From contig JAZNER010000046.1 of NCBI GenBank assembly GCA_045588675.1, positions 1 through 64,000 on the forward strand: a DNA stretch of 64,000 bases. The letters run 5' to 3'. Positions 51,338 to 61,129 of this stretch are shown one piece after another. Position 1 is the first letter of the stretch. Every line of letters begins with the position of its first letter. The notes below the pieces were generated by a model. The model saw only the letters and a program-made list of their open reading frames with translations. It searched no databases and was not told the DNA's origin. A program made the position numbers and the translations under genes. This DNA is from SVTX01 sp045588675. GTDB lineage: Bacteria > Bacillota > Clostridia > Oscillospirales > CAG-272.

Positions 51338-52483
51338 TTAATTGATAGTTACTGCTTTTCCTTGAATGTGCGACAGATGTGCAGCTTCAAGGATTTTTTG
51401 AACCTCTGCTCCGTCCTTGAATGAGGGACACGCTTCGCGTTCGCTGTCAACAGCATCTAAAAACGCATACATTGATGCTATATGTCCGCGAAGCCAGCCG
51501 CTTGGAGCCTTGGGTGAGGGAAAACTTCCTGAGGGGGCAGGATATCTGCCAACACACTCAATTTTTGTAAATCCGCACTCTCCGCCGTATTCGCCGCGAC
51601 GGGCGTTGGCATCATAGAAATAGAGCCAATCACACTCCATTAAATCAAATTTGATTGTACCCTGTGTTCCATAAACAGAGAAGGTCAATCCGTCGTTCTC
51701 GCCTACATTTATTTTGCCGACGGTCAGCGTACCAATTGCTCCGCAGGATAGCGTTGCAGTCATATATGCGGCCTCGTCTGCATTTGTGTTCCAAAGGCTG
51801 CCGTCCGCTGCCTTGTGTGTTGGAAAGGCTATTTGCTCCTTTGAATAGATTTCAACGAAATCACCGCAAAGGTAACGGCAAAGGTCAACTACATGCGAGC
51901 CGAGGTCAAACAATGTTCCCGCTCCGCAAATGTCCTTATCCTGCTTCCAGCCAGCACTTCTGTCAGGGTCGATACAGCTGTTGTGCAGATATTTGAAATC
52001 GAATGATATAATTCTGCCAAGCCTGCCCTCGTCAATAAGAGCTTTAGCTCTTTTAATTGCAGATAGATGCCTGTTGTTAAAAACAATACCGCAAACCTGC
52101 TTGTTTTTGATGTAAGCATCTTTTGCGAGCAAATCAAGCTCGCGCGCTTGCTCATAAGTTATAGTCAACGGCTTTTCACAAAGCACATGCTTGCCTGAAA
52201 GAATAGCCTTTTTTGCGCTTTCAAAATGATATATATTGGGAGTGCAGATGTCAATGATGTCAATATTCTCATCATTGATTATTTCATCCTCTGAATTTGT
52301 CGGGAGACCTAAATTGAAGAGCGCAGATGCTTTTATTGCGCTTTCCGGTTGTGAAGTGCAAACAGATGTATATTCTGCTGTAAATGGCAGATTGTTGTAA
52401 TAATAGGGAAGCGAAGACAGAGAAAAGGCGTGGGTTTTACCCATAGAGCCAAATCCCAAAAGTCCGATTTTGTATTTTTTCAT
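51338..52483 (-). CDS. Gfo/Idh/MocA family NAD(P)-dependent oxidoreductase
   Basis: The N-terminal Rossmann fold has GLLGFGSMGKTHAFSL, followed by DIIDICTPNIYH and the family catalytic motif CEKPLTITYEQA with its EKP Lys. The C-terminal domain is the usual alpha/beta sheet used for substrate binding and dimerisation. Members oxidise or reduce sugars, inositols or related compounds; the substrate cannot be deduced here. GGAGG precedes the ATG. It appears to be the first gene of a long operon with coaE through parC. Confidence 0.92.
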   Translation of the reverse strand: MKKYKIGLLGFGSMGKTHAFSLSSLPYYYNNLPFTAEYTSVCTSQPESAIKASALFNLGLPTNSEDEIINDENIDIIDICTPNIYHFESAKKAILSGKHVLCEKPLTITYEQARELDLLAKDAYIKNKQVCGIVFNNRHLSAIKRAKALIDEGRLGRIISFDFKYLHNSCIDPDRSAGWKQDKDICGAGTLFDLGSHVVDLCRYLCGDFVEIYSKEQIAFPTHKAADGSLWNTNADEAAYMTATLSCGAIGTLTVGKINVGENDGLTFSVYGTQGTIKFDLMECDWLYFYDANARRGEYGGECGFTKIECVGRYPAPSGSFPSPKAPSGWLRGHIASMYAFLDAVDSEREACPSFKDGAEVQKILEAAHLSHIQGKAVTIN

Positions 52484-52514
52484 TCAGGAGCCTCCAAATT
52501 CACATATATAATAT

Positions 52515-52543
52515 ATTATACCTCATTTTTATAATTTTTTCAA
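52515..52543 (-). promoter_or_regulatory. Sigma-A promoter of the Gfo/Idh-coaE-...-parC operon
   Basis: On the minus strand TTGAAA (52538-52543) and TATAAT (52515-52520) are separated by 17 nt. The leader is about 25 nt. Confidence 0.8.
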
Positions 52544-52688
52544 GGGGTATATTATAATTAAAGTAATCTTTTTTATAAATTTATTTGCAAATTTTTAGAA
52601 AAAGCTCTTGCTCACAAAAAATTCTTAGGTTACAAAACCGTGGAAGCCCACAAACAATAAAAATGTAATCGAAATTGAAAAAATTGTG

Positions 52689-52717
52689 TTGCAATTTTGC
52701 TGTTTATATTGTATAAT
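52689..52717 (+). promoter_or_regulatory. Sigma-A promoter of the HAD-murB-whiA-dnaE run
   Basis: TTGCAA (52689-52694), 17-nt spacer, TATAAT (52712-52717). The predicted start lies about 34 nt before the HAD gene ATG. Confidence 0.75.
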
Positions 52718-52757
52718 TATATTATATAGATTATTAAGTAAACTTGGAGCTTTAAAG

Positions 52758-53444
52758 ATGTCTAAATACACAACACTTTTATTTGATGCCGATTCAACCC
52801 TTCTTGATTTCAAGCGCTCCGAATATGAGGCGGTGGCGGATTGTCTTGCGAAATATGGGTTGCCTTCTGACGATAAGACGATAAAAAAATATGCAGAAAT
52901 TAATGATTATTATTGGAAAATGCTTGAAAGACGCGAGGTGACTAAGCCTGAGCTGTTTATCGGACGCTGGAAATCTCTGATAGATTTTTACGGCTTTGAT
53001 TGTAATGCGCAGGATATAGCAGATTCTTATTCGCCGGCTCTTGCATCAAAATCATATCTGATTGATGGAGCAGAGGAGATTTGTAAAAGCCTTTACCGAA
53101 AATACAAAATGTTTATTGTAACAAACGGCTTTAAGGTGATTCAGAATGCGAGATTTGGCACAAGCCCCCTGACACAGTACTTTGATGATATATTTATTTC
53201 AGAGGAAATTGGCCACGAAAAGCCAAGTATTGAATTTTTCAACGAGGTAGAAAAAAGAATACCTGATTTTAACAGAAATTCGGCATTGATTATCGGAGAT
53301 TCGCTTACTTCAGATATTTTGGGCGGAATAGTTGCAGGAATTGATACCTGCTGGTTCAACCCGAATAAAAAGCCTGCCCCCGCCGATATGAATATTACAT
53401 ATACTATCAGCAAATTACAAGAGCTTCAAGAAATATTATTATAA
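52758..53444 (+). CDS. HAD phosphatase, YjjG-type pyrimidine nucleotidase
   Basis: The HAD motif I is FDADSTLLD, with the nucleophile Asp and the general-acid Asp two residues later. Motif II is FIVTNGF, the Lys of motif III is in ISEEIGHEKPS, and motif IV is IIGDSLTSDILGG. The FDADSTLLDF form is typical of YjjG, which dephosphorylates non-canonical pyrimidine nucleotides. I chose ATG 52758 (229 aa), where TTGGAG lies upstream; the longer frame to 52686 runs through the promoter. Confidence 0.9.
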   Translation: MSKYTTLLFDADSTLLDFKRSEYEAVADCLAKYGLPSDDKTIKKYAEINDYYWKMLERREVTKPELFIGRWKSLIDFYGFDCNAQDIADSYSPALASKSYLIDGAEEICKSLYRKYKMFIVTNGFKVIQNARFGTSPLTQYFDDIFISEEIGHEKPSIEFFNEVEKRIPDFNRNSALIIGDSLTSDILGGIVAGIDTCWFNPNKKPAPADMNITYTISKLQELQEILL

Positions 53445-53462
53445 TCCCCGGGAGAAGCCTAT

Positions 53463-54377
53463 ATGAAAGATTTTTTAATCTGCAATAATATTGATTTTTG
53501 TGAAAATGAGCCTCTGAAAAGGCACTCAACCTTCAAAATAGGCGGAATAGCAAAATATGCAGTTTTCCCTAAAAACCGAGATGAGCTTGTCTTGACGATT
53601 TCACATATCAAGGATATAGGATTGAATTTTAGAGTTGTTGGAAACGGTAGCAATATTCTTTTTGATGATAAGGGCTTTGACGGGGCGATTATCTTCACCA
53701 AAAATATGTGCGAGTGTGAATATATACATAAGGAACGCGCGACGATTATCCGAGCCGAATGCGGAAAATCCTTGACGGAGCTTTCAGGCGAGGCGGGCAA
53801 AAAGCACGCTCTTGTCGGCTTTGAATTTGCATATGGAATCCCTGGTACTCTGGGCGGTGCGGTTTATATGAATGCGGGTGCATACGGTGGTGATATTTCA
53901 AATATCCTTGTTGAGTCCGAGTATTTTGACAGTAATTCGGGGGAAATCAAAACGATTAATAATAAAGAGCATAATTTTTCATACCGTCACAGTGTTTTTC
54001 AAAATCACCCCGAGTATGTAATTCTTTCAAGCTCGTTTGAGCTTTACGAGGGTGACGCTGAGGAAATTTATTCTGAAATGACAAAGAATATGACAGCGAG
54101 AAAGGAAAAGCAACCGCTTGAATATCCAAACGGAGGAAGCACATTCAAGCGTCCCGGTGGAGGTCTTTTTGCGGGCAAGCTTATTGAAGATGCAGGCCTC
54201 AAAGGCTGTTCTGTCGGCGGAGCTGAGGTTTCCTCTAAGCACGCGGGTTTTGTAATTAACAAAAATAATGCCACAAGTGCAGATGTATTAAACTTGATTG
54301 AGCTTATAAAATCAACTGTTCTTGAAAAATTCAATGTTCAGCTTGAATGTGAAATAATCCACATTCCATATAATTAA
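53463..54377 (+). CDS. murB: UDP-N-acetylenolpyruvoylglucosamine reductase
   Basis: MurB reduces the MurA product to UDP-N-acetylmuramate with NADPH and FAD. The FAD-binding motifs are GNGSNILFDD and GIPGTLGGAVYMNAGAYGG. YRHSVFQ and the catalytic Ser in GGSTFKRP follow, and LECEIIHI closes the protein. The length of 304 aa is that of the type II (Gram-positive) enzyme. GGAGAAG precedes the ATG, 18 nt after the HAD gene. murA is in the same window at 35528 but separately transcribed. Confidence 0.97.
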   Translation: MKDFLICNNIDFCENEPLKRHSTFKIGGIAKYAVFPKNRDELVLTISHIKDIGLNFRVVGNGSNILFDDKGFDGAIIFTKNMCECEYIHKERATIIRAECGKSLTELSGEAGKKHALVGFEFAYGIPGTLGGAVYMNAGAYGGDISNILVESEYFDSNSGEIKTINNKEHNFSYRHSVFQNHPEYVILSSSFELYEGDAEEIYSEMTKNMTARKEKQPLEYPNGGSTFKRPGGGLFAGKLIEDAGLKGCSVGGAEVSSKHAGFVINKNNATSADVLNLIELIKSTVLEKFNVQLECEIIHIPYN

Positions 54378-54409
54378 AACAACCGCCATTGGCGAGAGAG
54401 AAGTAAAAA

Positions 54410-55321
54410 ATGTCTTTTTCAACACAAGTAAAGCAGGAATTAAATTCTATACATAAAAAGGGCAACTGTTGTAAAAAAGCATATATTTTAGGCGCGATTA
54501 TGTCTGCTAAGATTGATGAGGATAATAGCTTGATGCTAACATTAACGGATCAATCAACTAAAGACGAGCTTTGCTTTATGTTAAAATTAATTTTCAAGAT
54601 TGAGCCTATTGTGAAGGAAATAAAGAGAGGGTGCTTTTGCGCGACCGAGCTAACCTTTAAATCCTTGAAGCTTGTCGAATTTTTGCGTCTTGCCGATAGA
54701 TCTGACGGGAATGATGAAATTTACAAGGATATATTGAATCAGCTGAAATGCGAGGGCTGCAAAAGTGCATTTTTGCGCGCGATTTTTGCCTCTTGCGGAA
54801 GTGTCAGCGACCCGCACAAATCCTTTACGCTTGAAATCAGGCTTCCAAATATTGAAAGGGCGTCGCTTGTAAAGCAAATTATTGAAAGCATAGGCATATC
54901 CACGCCAAATTTGACCGAGCGTAGAGGCAATATAGGCTTGTTTTACCGAAATGAAGCAGGGATTGAGGAGTTTTTGACCCTATGTGGTGCAAACCACGCG
55001 CTTTTTTCATTTTTTGACATTCACATTGAAAAGGACATCAGAAACGCGGAAAACCGTGCAACCAACTGTGTGACAAAGAATATTTTAAGGTCGGTTGAAG
55101 CAACAAGCTTGCAAATATCGGCAATTGAAGCTCTTATGGCAAACAGTATGTTTGAGGAGCTCTCGCGCGAGCTTAAAGCGACCGCGCGGCTTAGGCTTGA
55201 AAATCAAGAGGCAACGCTATCTGAGCTTGCATTATTGCATCAGCCCGCAATTTCAAAGTCGGGGCTAAATCACAGACTATCAAAAATTATCGAGGAAGCT
55301 AAAAAAAGAAGGCTAATTTAA
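54410..55321 (+). CDS. whiA: DNA-binding protein WhiA
   Basis: WhiA has an N-terminal LAGLIDADG-like domain (FSTQVKQEL, then CCKKAYILGAIMS) and a C-terminal helix-turn-helix (LHQPAISKSGLNHRLSKI). In Gram-positive bacteria it supports cell division and chromosome segregation. In most Clostridia and bacilli, rapZ (yvcJ) and yvcK lie just upstream; here whiA follows murB directly with a 32-nt gap. The length of 303 aa is normal. dnaE begins 19 nt after its stop. Confidence 0.95.
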   Translation: MSFSTQVKQELNSIHKKGNCCKKAYILGAIMSAKIDEDNSLMLTLTDQSTKDELCFMLKLIFKIEPIVKEIKRGCFCATELTFKSLKLVEFLRLADRSDGNDEIYKDILNQLKCEGCKSAFLRAIFASCGSVSDPHKSFTLEIRLPNIERASLVKQIIESIGISTPNLTERRGNIGLFYRNEAGIEEFLTLCGANHALFSFFDIHIEKDIRNAENRATNCVTKNILRSVEATSLQISAIEALMANSMFEELSRELKATARLRLENQEATLSELALLHQPAISKSGLNHRLSKIIEEAKKRRLI

Positions 55322-55340
55322 GGAAAGGGGAAGTGCCAAA

Positions 55341-58300
55341 ATGGGAGAATTTGTACATCTTCATTTGCATAGTGAATACAGTCTGCTTGACGGCGCTTGC
55401 CGTATATCCGAAATACCCGAAAGAATTATTGAATGTGACCAGAATGCCGTTGCAATTACCGACCACGGAAATATGTACGGGGTAATTGAATTTTATAAGG
55501 CTTGCAGGGCGGCGGGTGTCAAGCCGATTATCGGATGCGAGGTCTATGTTGCAACCTCATCACGATTTGATAAAAGAGCAGGAGAGGACTCCTATTACCA
55601 TCTTGTTTTGCTTTGCAAAAATGAAATTGGATATAAAAATTTGATTTATCTTGTGTCAAAAGGCTTTACTGAGGGCTTCTATTCTAAACCGAGAATTGAC
55701 GAGGAAATATTATTTTCACACACCGAAGGGTTGATTGCTCTCTCCGCCTGCCTGTCAGGTAAAATCCCAAGACTTTTGGCACAGGGTGATTTTGAAGCGG
55801 CGAGGAGGACGGCGCAAAAATATTCGACTGCTTTTGGCAAGGACAATTATTATATTGAGCTTCAGGACCACGCGACAGAAGAAACAAGAGAGCTCTTGCC
55901 GCTGCTTGTAAGACTTGCTGAGGAGTGCGAGCTTCCCATGGTAGCAACTAACGACTGCCACTACTTGCGCAGACAGGATGCAGAGATACAAGAGGTTCTG
56001 ATGTGCATTCAGACCAATACTACAATTGACGATAAGAATAAGACAGGATTTGATACAAACGATTATTACATCAAGACAACAGATGAAATGAAGATGTTGT
56101 ATTCAAATTACAAGGGTGCAATTGAAAATACCGTTAAAATTGCCGATATGTGTAATTTGACACTTGATTTTGATGAAGTTTATTTGCCCAAATTCCCATG
56201 CCCGCACGGTAAAAATGCCGAAGAGTATTTGCGCGAGTTGACTTATTCAGGGCTTGAAAGCAGAATAAAAAAGGGGCATATTCAATTTGAAAATAATGGA
56301 AAATACTCCGAGGGCGCATATAGAGAACGAATTGAATATGAGCTTTCGGTTATCAACTCAATGGGATATGCTGACTATTTCCTTATCGTTCAGGACTATG
56401 TTGGTTTTGCAAAGGGTGCATCTATTCCCGTAGGTCCAGGACGTGGCTCGGGGGCGGGAAGCCTTGTTGCATTTTTGCTTGGAATCACAGATATTGATTC
56501 TATAAAATTTGACTTGCTGTTTGAGCGTTTTTTAAACCCTGAGCGAGTAAGCATGCCTGATATTGACATTGACTTTTGCTATAACAGGCGTGACGAGGTT
56601 ATAGAATACGTTGCCGAAAAATACGGGCGAGAGCACGTGTCGCAGATTATCACCTTTGGTACACTTGCAGCAAAGGCGGCAATCAGGGATTGCGGACGGG
56701 CTATGGGAATGTCATATTCTGATGTTGATGCAGTGTCAAAAGCAGTCCCTCGTGAGTTGGGAATAACCCTTAAAAATGCTATTAAATATCCCGAGCTTAA
56801 AGCACTCTATGAGGGCTCTGAACATGTCAAAAAGCTTGTAGATACTGCAATTTCGCTTGAAGGTATGCCGAGAAATATATCTGTTCACGCCGCAGGAGTT
56901 GTTATAACGGACAAGCCCGTGCATGAATATGTTCCGCTATCAGTCAGCAACGGAACCTTGGTTACACAATTTGATATGGATACAATAGCGGGACTCGGAC
57001 TTTTGAAGTTTGACTTTTTGGCGTTGCGTTATCTAACTATAATCAATGACGCGCAGATTCAGATAAAGGAAAACAATCCCGATTTTGATATCGAAAAAAT
57101 ACCTCTCGATGACAAGTTGACCTATGACCTGATTTCAAGCGGCGACACCGCAGGAGTTTTTCAACTTGAAAGCGACGGCATGAGGCAAATGCTTCAAAAT
57201 TTGCGTCCTGAAAACATTGACGATATTCTGTCGGCAATCGCACTTTATCGACCGGGACCTATGGATTCAATTCCGCGCTTTATTGAGTGCAGACACGACA
57301 AGACGAAGGTTGTTTATGACTTGCCCCAGCTTGAGCCGATTTTGAAATCAACCTACGGTTGTACAGTTTATCAAGAGCAGGTTATGAGTATTTTCAGAAC
57401 GATTGCAGGCTACACCTACGGACACGCCGATATAGTAAGGCGCGCTATGTCAAAGAAAAAAGCCTCAGTTCTTGAAGCAGAGAGAGAGGCATTTATAGGC
57501 GGCGCTATTTCAAACGGAATTGACAAAGGGAAAGCCGAAAAGCTCTTTGACGATATGGCGAGCTTTGCAAATTATGCTTTCAATAAGGCTCACGCGGCGG
57601 CGTATGCGGTCATATCATATCGCACGGCATACCTGAAGGCTCACTATACGGGCGAATATATGTCTGCACTTTTGACGAGCGTGCTTGGAAATCAAGTTAA
57701 GGCAGCTCAATATATTGCCGAGTGTTCAAAATTCGGCATAGCAGTCCTGCCGCCCGACATAAACGGAAGCCGCGTCCATTTTGGTACTGATAGCGAAAGC
57801 AAAAATATCCGTTATGGTCTGTTAGCGCTTAAAAACGTTGGCAAACAATTTATTGAGGCAATAATTAAAGAGAGAACGGTCGCAGGCAGGTTTACCTCGT
57901 TTGATAGCTTTGTCGAGCGTATGAGCGCGGTTACCGAGCTAAATAAGCGACAGGTCGAGGCTTTGATTAAAAGCGGTGCTTTTGACGGCTTAGGCGTTTA
58001 TCGCTCGCAGCTGTTGGCGTCTTATGAAAGTATTATTGACAATATACAGGATAAAAACCGAAATAACCCAGCAGGGCAGATAGATATGTTCTCGCTTGGC
58101 GGTATTGAGTCACCAAAATTTACCTATCCGGATATACCCGATTTTACTATAAGGGAAAAGCTTTTGCTTGAAAAAGAGGCGTCGGGTATGTATTTCTCAG
58201 GACATTTGCTTGATAGCTATGATAAGCATATTGAGGAGCTTGTTGTAGTGTCAATTCCCGAGTTGTTTGAAAAAAATGAGTCGGGAGAGATGATATATTC

Positions 58301-58958
58301 CGACAAGGATAAGGTTAATTTGGTCGGTATTGTGAGCTCGGTGACAGTTAAAACTACAAAGAATGACGACAGAATGGCGTTCTTTAAGCTTGAAGACAAA
58401 TTCGGTGATATCGAATGTATTGTTTTCCCCAAAAAGTACAATGAGCTTTATCACGAGATTTTCATTGATGCGGCCTTGTGTGTTGAGGGAGCTGTGTCCT
58501 TCAAGGATGAGGACAGTGTGAAAATTTTAGTCAATAACATTTCACCACTTGTTGAAAATACAAAATTCACGGGGCTCAAGAAAACAAAAGCAGTTACAGA
58601 AAATCATGCTGCTATAAACCAATCTGCAAATACAAATGCGCCTTCAATGGTGTCAATGTATTTGTCTATGTATTCTGTGTCCTCTGAAAATAAAACACCA
58701 AAGGTTGAAAGTAAGCCAGCACAGCAAAATAGATCAACACCCCAAAAGCTTTATTTAAGAGTTCCCGATATGTCGGGAGAATTGTTCAGCAAGGCCAAAA
58801 ATATGGTTGATATTTTCAATGAGGGAACGGTTAAGGTTATTTTTTACGACAACAGTATGGGCAAATATTCTGAATACAGCGAAAGGCTTAACTATTCGGA
58901 ATATACTATATCCGAGTTCAAAAAACTGCTTGGCGAAGACAATGTCGTTTTAAAGTAA
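55341..58958 (+). CDS. dnaE: DNA polymerase III subunit alpha (DnaE)
   Basis: The N-terminal PHP domain begins VHLHLHSEYSLLDGA with the metal-binding His residues largely kept. The C-family polymerase core has VGPGRGSGAGSLV and the catalytic PDIDIDF near residue 409, then RPGPMDSIPRF and AFNKAHAAAYA. An OB-fold domain lies near residues 990-1080, followed by a Gln/Ser/Asn-rich linker and a terminal domain. The length of 1205 aa is normal for DnaE in Clostridia. AAGGGGAAG precedes the ATG. A terminator follows. Confidence 0.98.
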   Translation: MGEFVHLHLHSEYSLLDGACRISEIPERIIECDQNAVAITDHGNMYGVIEFYKACRAAGVKPIIGCEVYVATSSRFDKRAGEDSYYHLVLLCKNEIGYKNLIYLVSKGFTEGFYSKPRIDEEILFSHTEGLIALSACLSGKIPRLLAQGDFEAARRTAQKYSTAFGKDNYYIELQDHATEETRELLPLLVRLAEECELPMVATNDCHYLRRQDAEIQEVLMCIQTNTTIDDKNKTGFDTNDYYIKTTDEMKMLYSNYKGAIENTVKIADMCNLTLDFDEVYLPKFPCPHGKNAEEYLRELTYSGLESRIKKGHIQFENNGKYSEGAYRERIEYELSVINSMGYADYFLIVQDYVGFAKGASIPVGPGRGSGAGSLVAFLLGITDIDSIKFDLLFERFLNPERVSMPDIDIDFCYNRRDEVIEYVAEKYGREHVSQIITFGTLAAKAAIRDCGRAMGMSYSDVDAVSKAVPRELGITLKNAIKYPELKALYEGSEHVKKLVDTAISLEGMPRNISVHAAGVVITDKPVHEYVPLSVSNGTLVTQFDMDTIAGLGLLKFDFLALRYLTIINDAQIQIKENNPDFDIEKIPLDDKLTYDLISSGDTAGVFQLESDGMRQMLQNLRPENIDDILSAIALYRPGPMDSIPRFIECRHDKTKVVYDLPQLEPILKSTYGCTVYQEQVMSIFRTIAGYTYGHADIVRRAMSKKKASVLEAEREAFIGGAISNGIDKGKAEKLFDDMASFANYAFNKAHAAAYAVISYRTAYLKAHYTGEYMSALLTSVLGNQVKAAQYIAECSKFGIAVLPPDINGSRVHFGTDSESKNIRYGLLALKNVGKQFIEAIIKERTVAGRFTSFDSFVERMSAVTELNKRQVEALIKSGAFDGLGVYRSQLLASYESIIDNIQDKNRNNPAGQIDMFSLGGIESPKFTYPDIPDFTIREKLLLEKEASGMYFSGHLLDSYDKHIEELVVVSIPELFEKNESGEMIYSDKDKVNLVGIVSSVTVKTTKNDDRMAFFKLEDKFGDIECIVFPKKYNELYHEIFIDAALCVEGAVSFKDEDSVKILVNNISPLVENTKFTGLKKTKAVTENHAAINQSANTNAPSMVSMYLSMYSVSSENKTPKVESKPAQQNRSTPQKLYLRVPDMSGELFSKAKNMVDIFNEGTVKVIFYDNSMGKYSEYSERLNYSEYTISEFKKLLGEDNVVLK

Positions 58959-58983
58959 TATATTGTAGAGCTAATAATTCAAA

Positions 58984-59013
58984 AAGACCGCCGAATTTTT
59001 TCGGCGGTCTTGA
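58984..59013. terminator. Bidirectional terminator between dnaE and the phosphohexomutase gene
   Basis: AAGACCGCCGAA and TTCGGCGGTCTT form a perfect 12-bp stem around four T residues. T-rich sequence follows on both strands. Confidence 0.92.
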
Positions 59014-59020
59014 TTTTATT

Positions 59021-60736
59021 TTAAATTCCAAGTGAACGCTTATATTCTGTTACCTTGTTCATCGCATTATCATAATTATCTGCAATCATCAAGAAGTAGA
59101 ATTTGACCTTCGGCTCGGTGCCTGACGGACGGACAACGATTACATCTCCGTTTTCAAGGGTAAAGGTGAGCATATTTGAGGAGGGAAGTCCCGTGTCGGT
59201 TTTCTTTCCGCTTGCAAGATTTGTAAACTGTTTAGCCGAGTAATCGCCAAAGGTTACAACCTTTTCCTGCCCAAGAGCTGTGGGAATATTTTTTCTGAAT
59301 CCGTCAAGCAAATCAGCCATTCTTTGAGAGCCGTCAATGCCTTCCATGTATATTTCCTCGTTGTGCTCACAGCAGTATCCGTATTTGTCATAAAGCCTTT
59401 CAAGAGCATCATATAAGGTCATATTCTTGCCGTGATAATAAGCGGTCATTTCACAAATAAGCATTGTTGCAACAACGGCATCCTTATCGCGAGCATAAGT
59501 GCCTTTGAGATAGCCGTAGCTTTCCTCAAACCCGAAAATGTAAGAGCCCTCTCCTGTTTTTTCGTGGTTCTTAATAACCTCTCCAATAAACTTAAAGCCT
59601 GTCAAGACATTGAACATTTCAACTCCGTGAGCGCGGCAAATTTTAGTTGCAAGCTCCGAGGAAACAATAGATTTTACAACATAAGGCTGGGGGGGCATAG
59701 TGTTAGTTTCCTCATAAGCGGTAATTATATAATCAATCAGCAAGGCTCCCATTTGGTTGCCTGTGATAGTGCGGAAGTCGCCGTTCTTTGTTCTTGCTAC
59801 AACACCTACGCGGTCTGCGTCGGGGTCGGTGGCTATTACCAGATTGCTTCCGACCTTGTTTGCAATATCAATACCAAGCTTAAATACCTCGGCATATTCA
59901 GGATTAGGCTTTTCAACGGTTGGGAAATTTCCGTCAATGACAAACTGTTCCTCAACCCGGTAGAGATGCTTGAGCCCCATTCTTTCAAGTAAATCGGGAA
60001 TTAGCTTATGGCCGGTTCCGTGCAACGGAGTGTAAACGATTTTCAGCTCGTCTGCAACTTCTTTAATAGCATTTGGATTTACCGCTTGCTTTGCAACCTG
60101 AGATAGATAAATCTCGTCAATTTCTTTGCCGATTATCTTTATTTTGCCTTCTTCCACCGCTTTGTCAAAGTCAATTCTTTTCACATCATTGAATATATCG
60201 GTTTTGCAAATTTCGGAATAGACGGTGCTTGCATGCTCGGGAGGGAGCTGTGCTCCGTCGTCCCAATAAGCCTTATATCCGTTATACTGCTTGGGATTGT
60301 GCGAGGCGGTGATGTTAATGCCTGCAACACAGCCAAGATGGCGAAGAGCAAAGGAAAGCTCAGGTGTAGGGCGTAATTCGTCAAAGATATATGCAGGGAT
60401 ATTTGCGGCGGCTAAAACCTCGGCTGAAATTTTGGCAAACAATTGAGAGTTGTTTCGGGAATCGCAAGCAATTACAACACCCTCGTCCGCTCTGCCTTCC
60501 TTGTGGATTAAGTTAGCAAGACCTTGTGTAGCCTGAGCTACAGTATAGGTATTCATAGCGTTCATACCCAGCTTCATTACACCGCGTAAGCCTGCAGTTC
60601 CAAAGGTAAGTCCCGATGAGAAACGAAGCTTGATTTCATCAATATTTTCAGATATTGATAGGAGCTCTCGTTTTTCATTGTCTGTCAAAACATCAGAATT
60701 AAGCCAACGATGGTAATTATCCATCCAATTATTCAT
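59021..60736 (-). CDS. Phospho-sugar mutase (phosphoglucomutase/phosphomannomutase, PgcA-like)
   Basis: This alpha-D-phosphohexomutase interconverts sugar 1- and 6-phosphates. The active-site phosphoserine is in ITASHNPKQYNGYK, the Mg-binding loop is DPDADRVG, the sugar-binding loop is GFEESYGYL, and the phosphate-binding loop is VRPSGTEPKVKFY. The length of 571 aa and the order match PgcA-type phosphoglucomutases of Gram-positive bacteria. I chose ATG 60736, with AAGGA 6 nt upstream; ATG 60751 lies on the other side of that site. It is the last gene of the htpG run. Confidence 0.93.
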   Translation of the reverse strand: MNNWMDNYHRWLNSDVLTDNEKRELLSISENIDEIKLRFSSGLTFGTAGLRGVMKLGMNAMNTYTVAQATQGLANLIHKEGRADEGVVIACDSRNNSQLFAKISAEVLAAANIPAYIFDELRPTPELSFALRHLGCVAGINITASHNPKQYNGYKAYWDDGAQLPPEHASTVYSEICKTDIFNDVKRIDFDKAVEEGKIKIIGKEIDEIYLSQVAKQAVNPNAIKEVADELKIVYTPLHGTGHKLIPDLLERMGLKHLYRVEEQFVIDGNFPTVEKPNPEYAEVFKLGIDIANKVGSNLVIATDPDADRVGVVARTKNGDFRTITGNQMGALLIDYIITAYEETNTMPPQPYVVKSIVSSELATKICRAHGVEMFNVLTGFKFIGEVIKNHEKTGEGSYIFGFEESYGYLKGTYARDKDAVVATMLICEMTAYYHGKNMTLYDALERLYDKYGYCCEHNEEIYMEGIDGSQRMADLLDGFRKNIPTALGQEKVVTFGDYSAKQFTNLASGKKTDTGLPSSNMLTFTLENGDVIVVRPSGTEPKVKFYFLMIADNYDNAMNKVTEYKRSLGI

Positions 60737-60835
60737 ATTAATCCTTCCCATACCGTTCCGAATACGATTTTCAGCGTGCTCGGAAAAGCATTAATGCCTT
60801 TTATTATTTTTTAATTAAGTCAGGGCTTGTATAGC

Positions 60836-61087
60836 TTAAGATGCAAGGTGCTGCTCAAGAGCAATTGCAAGCTGGTCGGGGCAGGATGTAGGTCTGGGTC
60901 CGCAATGAATGCCGCGAAGTCTTTTAATTGCTTCCTCAACGCTCATACCCGTCACAAGAGCGCAAACTCCCTGTGTATTTCCCGAGCAACCGCCAGTAAA
61001 CGCGGCCTTTACTATAATGCCGTTTTCAATGTCAATATCAATTTGTCTTGAGCAAACGCCCTGTGTTTTGTAAGTAACATGTTCCAT
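60836..61087 (-). CDS. TSCPD domain protein (TIGR03905 family)
   Basis: This 83-aa protein has the TSCPD pattern: GVCSRQIDIDI, FTGGCSGNTQG and the C-terminal CGPRPTSCPDQLA with the name-giving motif. The domain also occurs in ribonucleotide reductase tails and is predicted to bind metal through its cysteines, but no function is assigned to the small stand-alone form. GAAGGA lies before the ATG, 42 nt after the upstream gene. Confidence 0.93.
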   Translation of the reverse strand: MEHVTYKTQGVCSRQIDIDIENGIIVKAAFTGGCSGNTQGVCALVTGMSVEEAIKRLRGIHCGPRPTSCPDQLAIALEQHLAS

Positions 61088-61129
61088 AGTTTTTGTCCTT
61101 CTTTTAAATATATTTTTTAATTTTCGATA

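Noticed and set aside
59432..59992. 186-aa plus-strand reading frame inside the phosphohexomutase gene
   Set aside because: Antisense shadow of a strongly conserved gene; no homology pattern or ribosome site.
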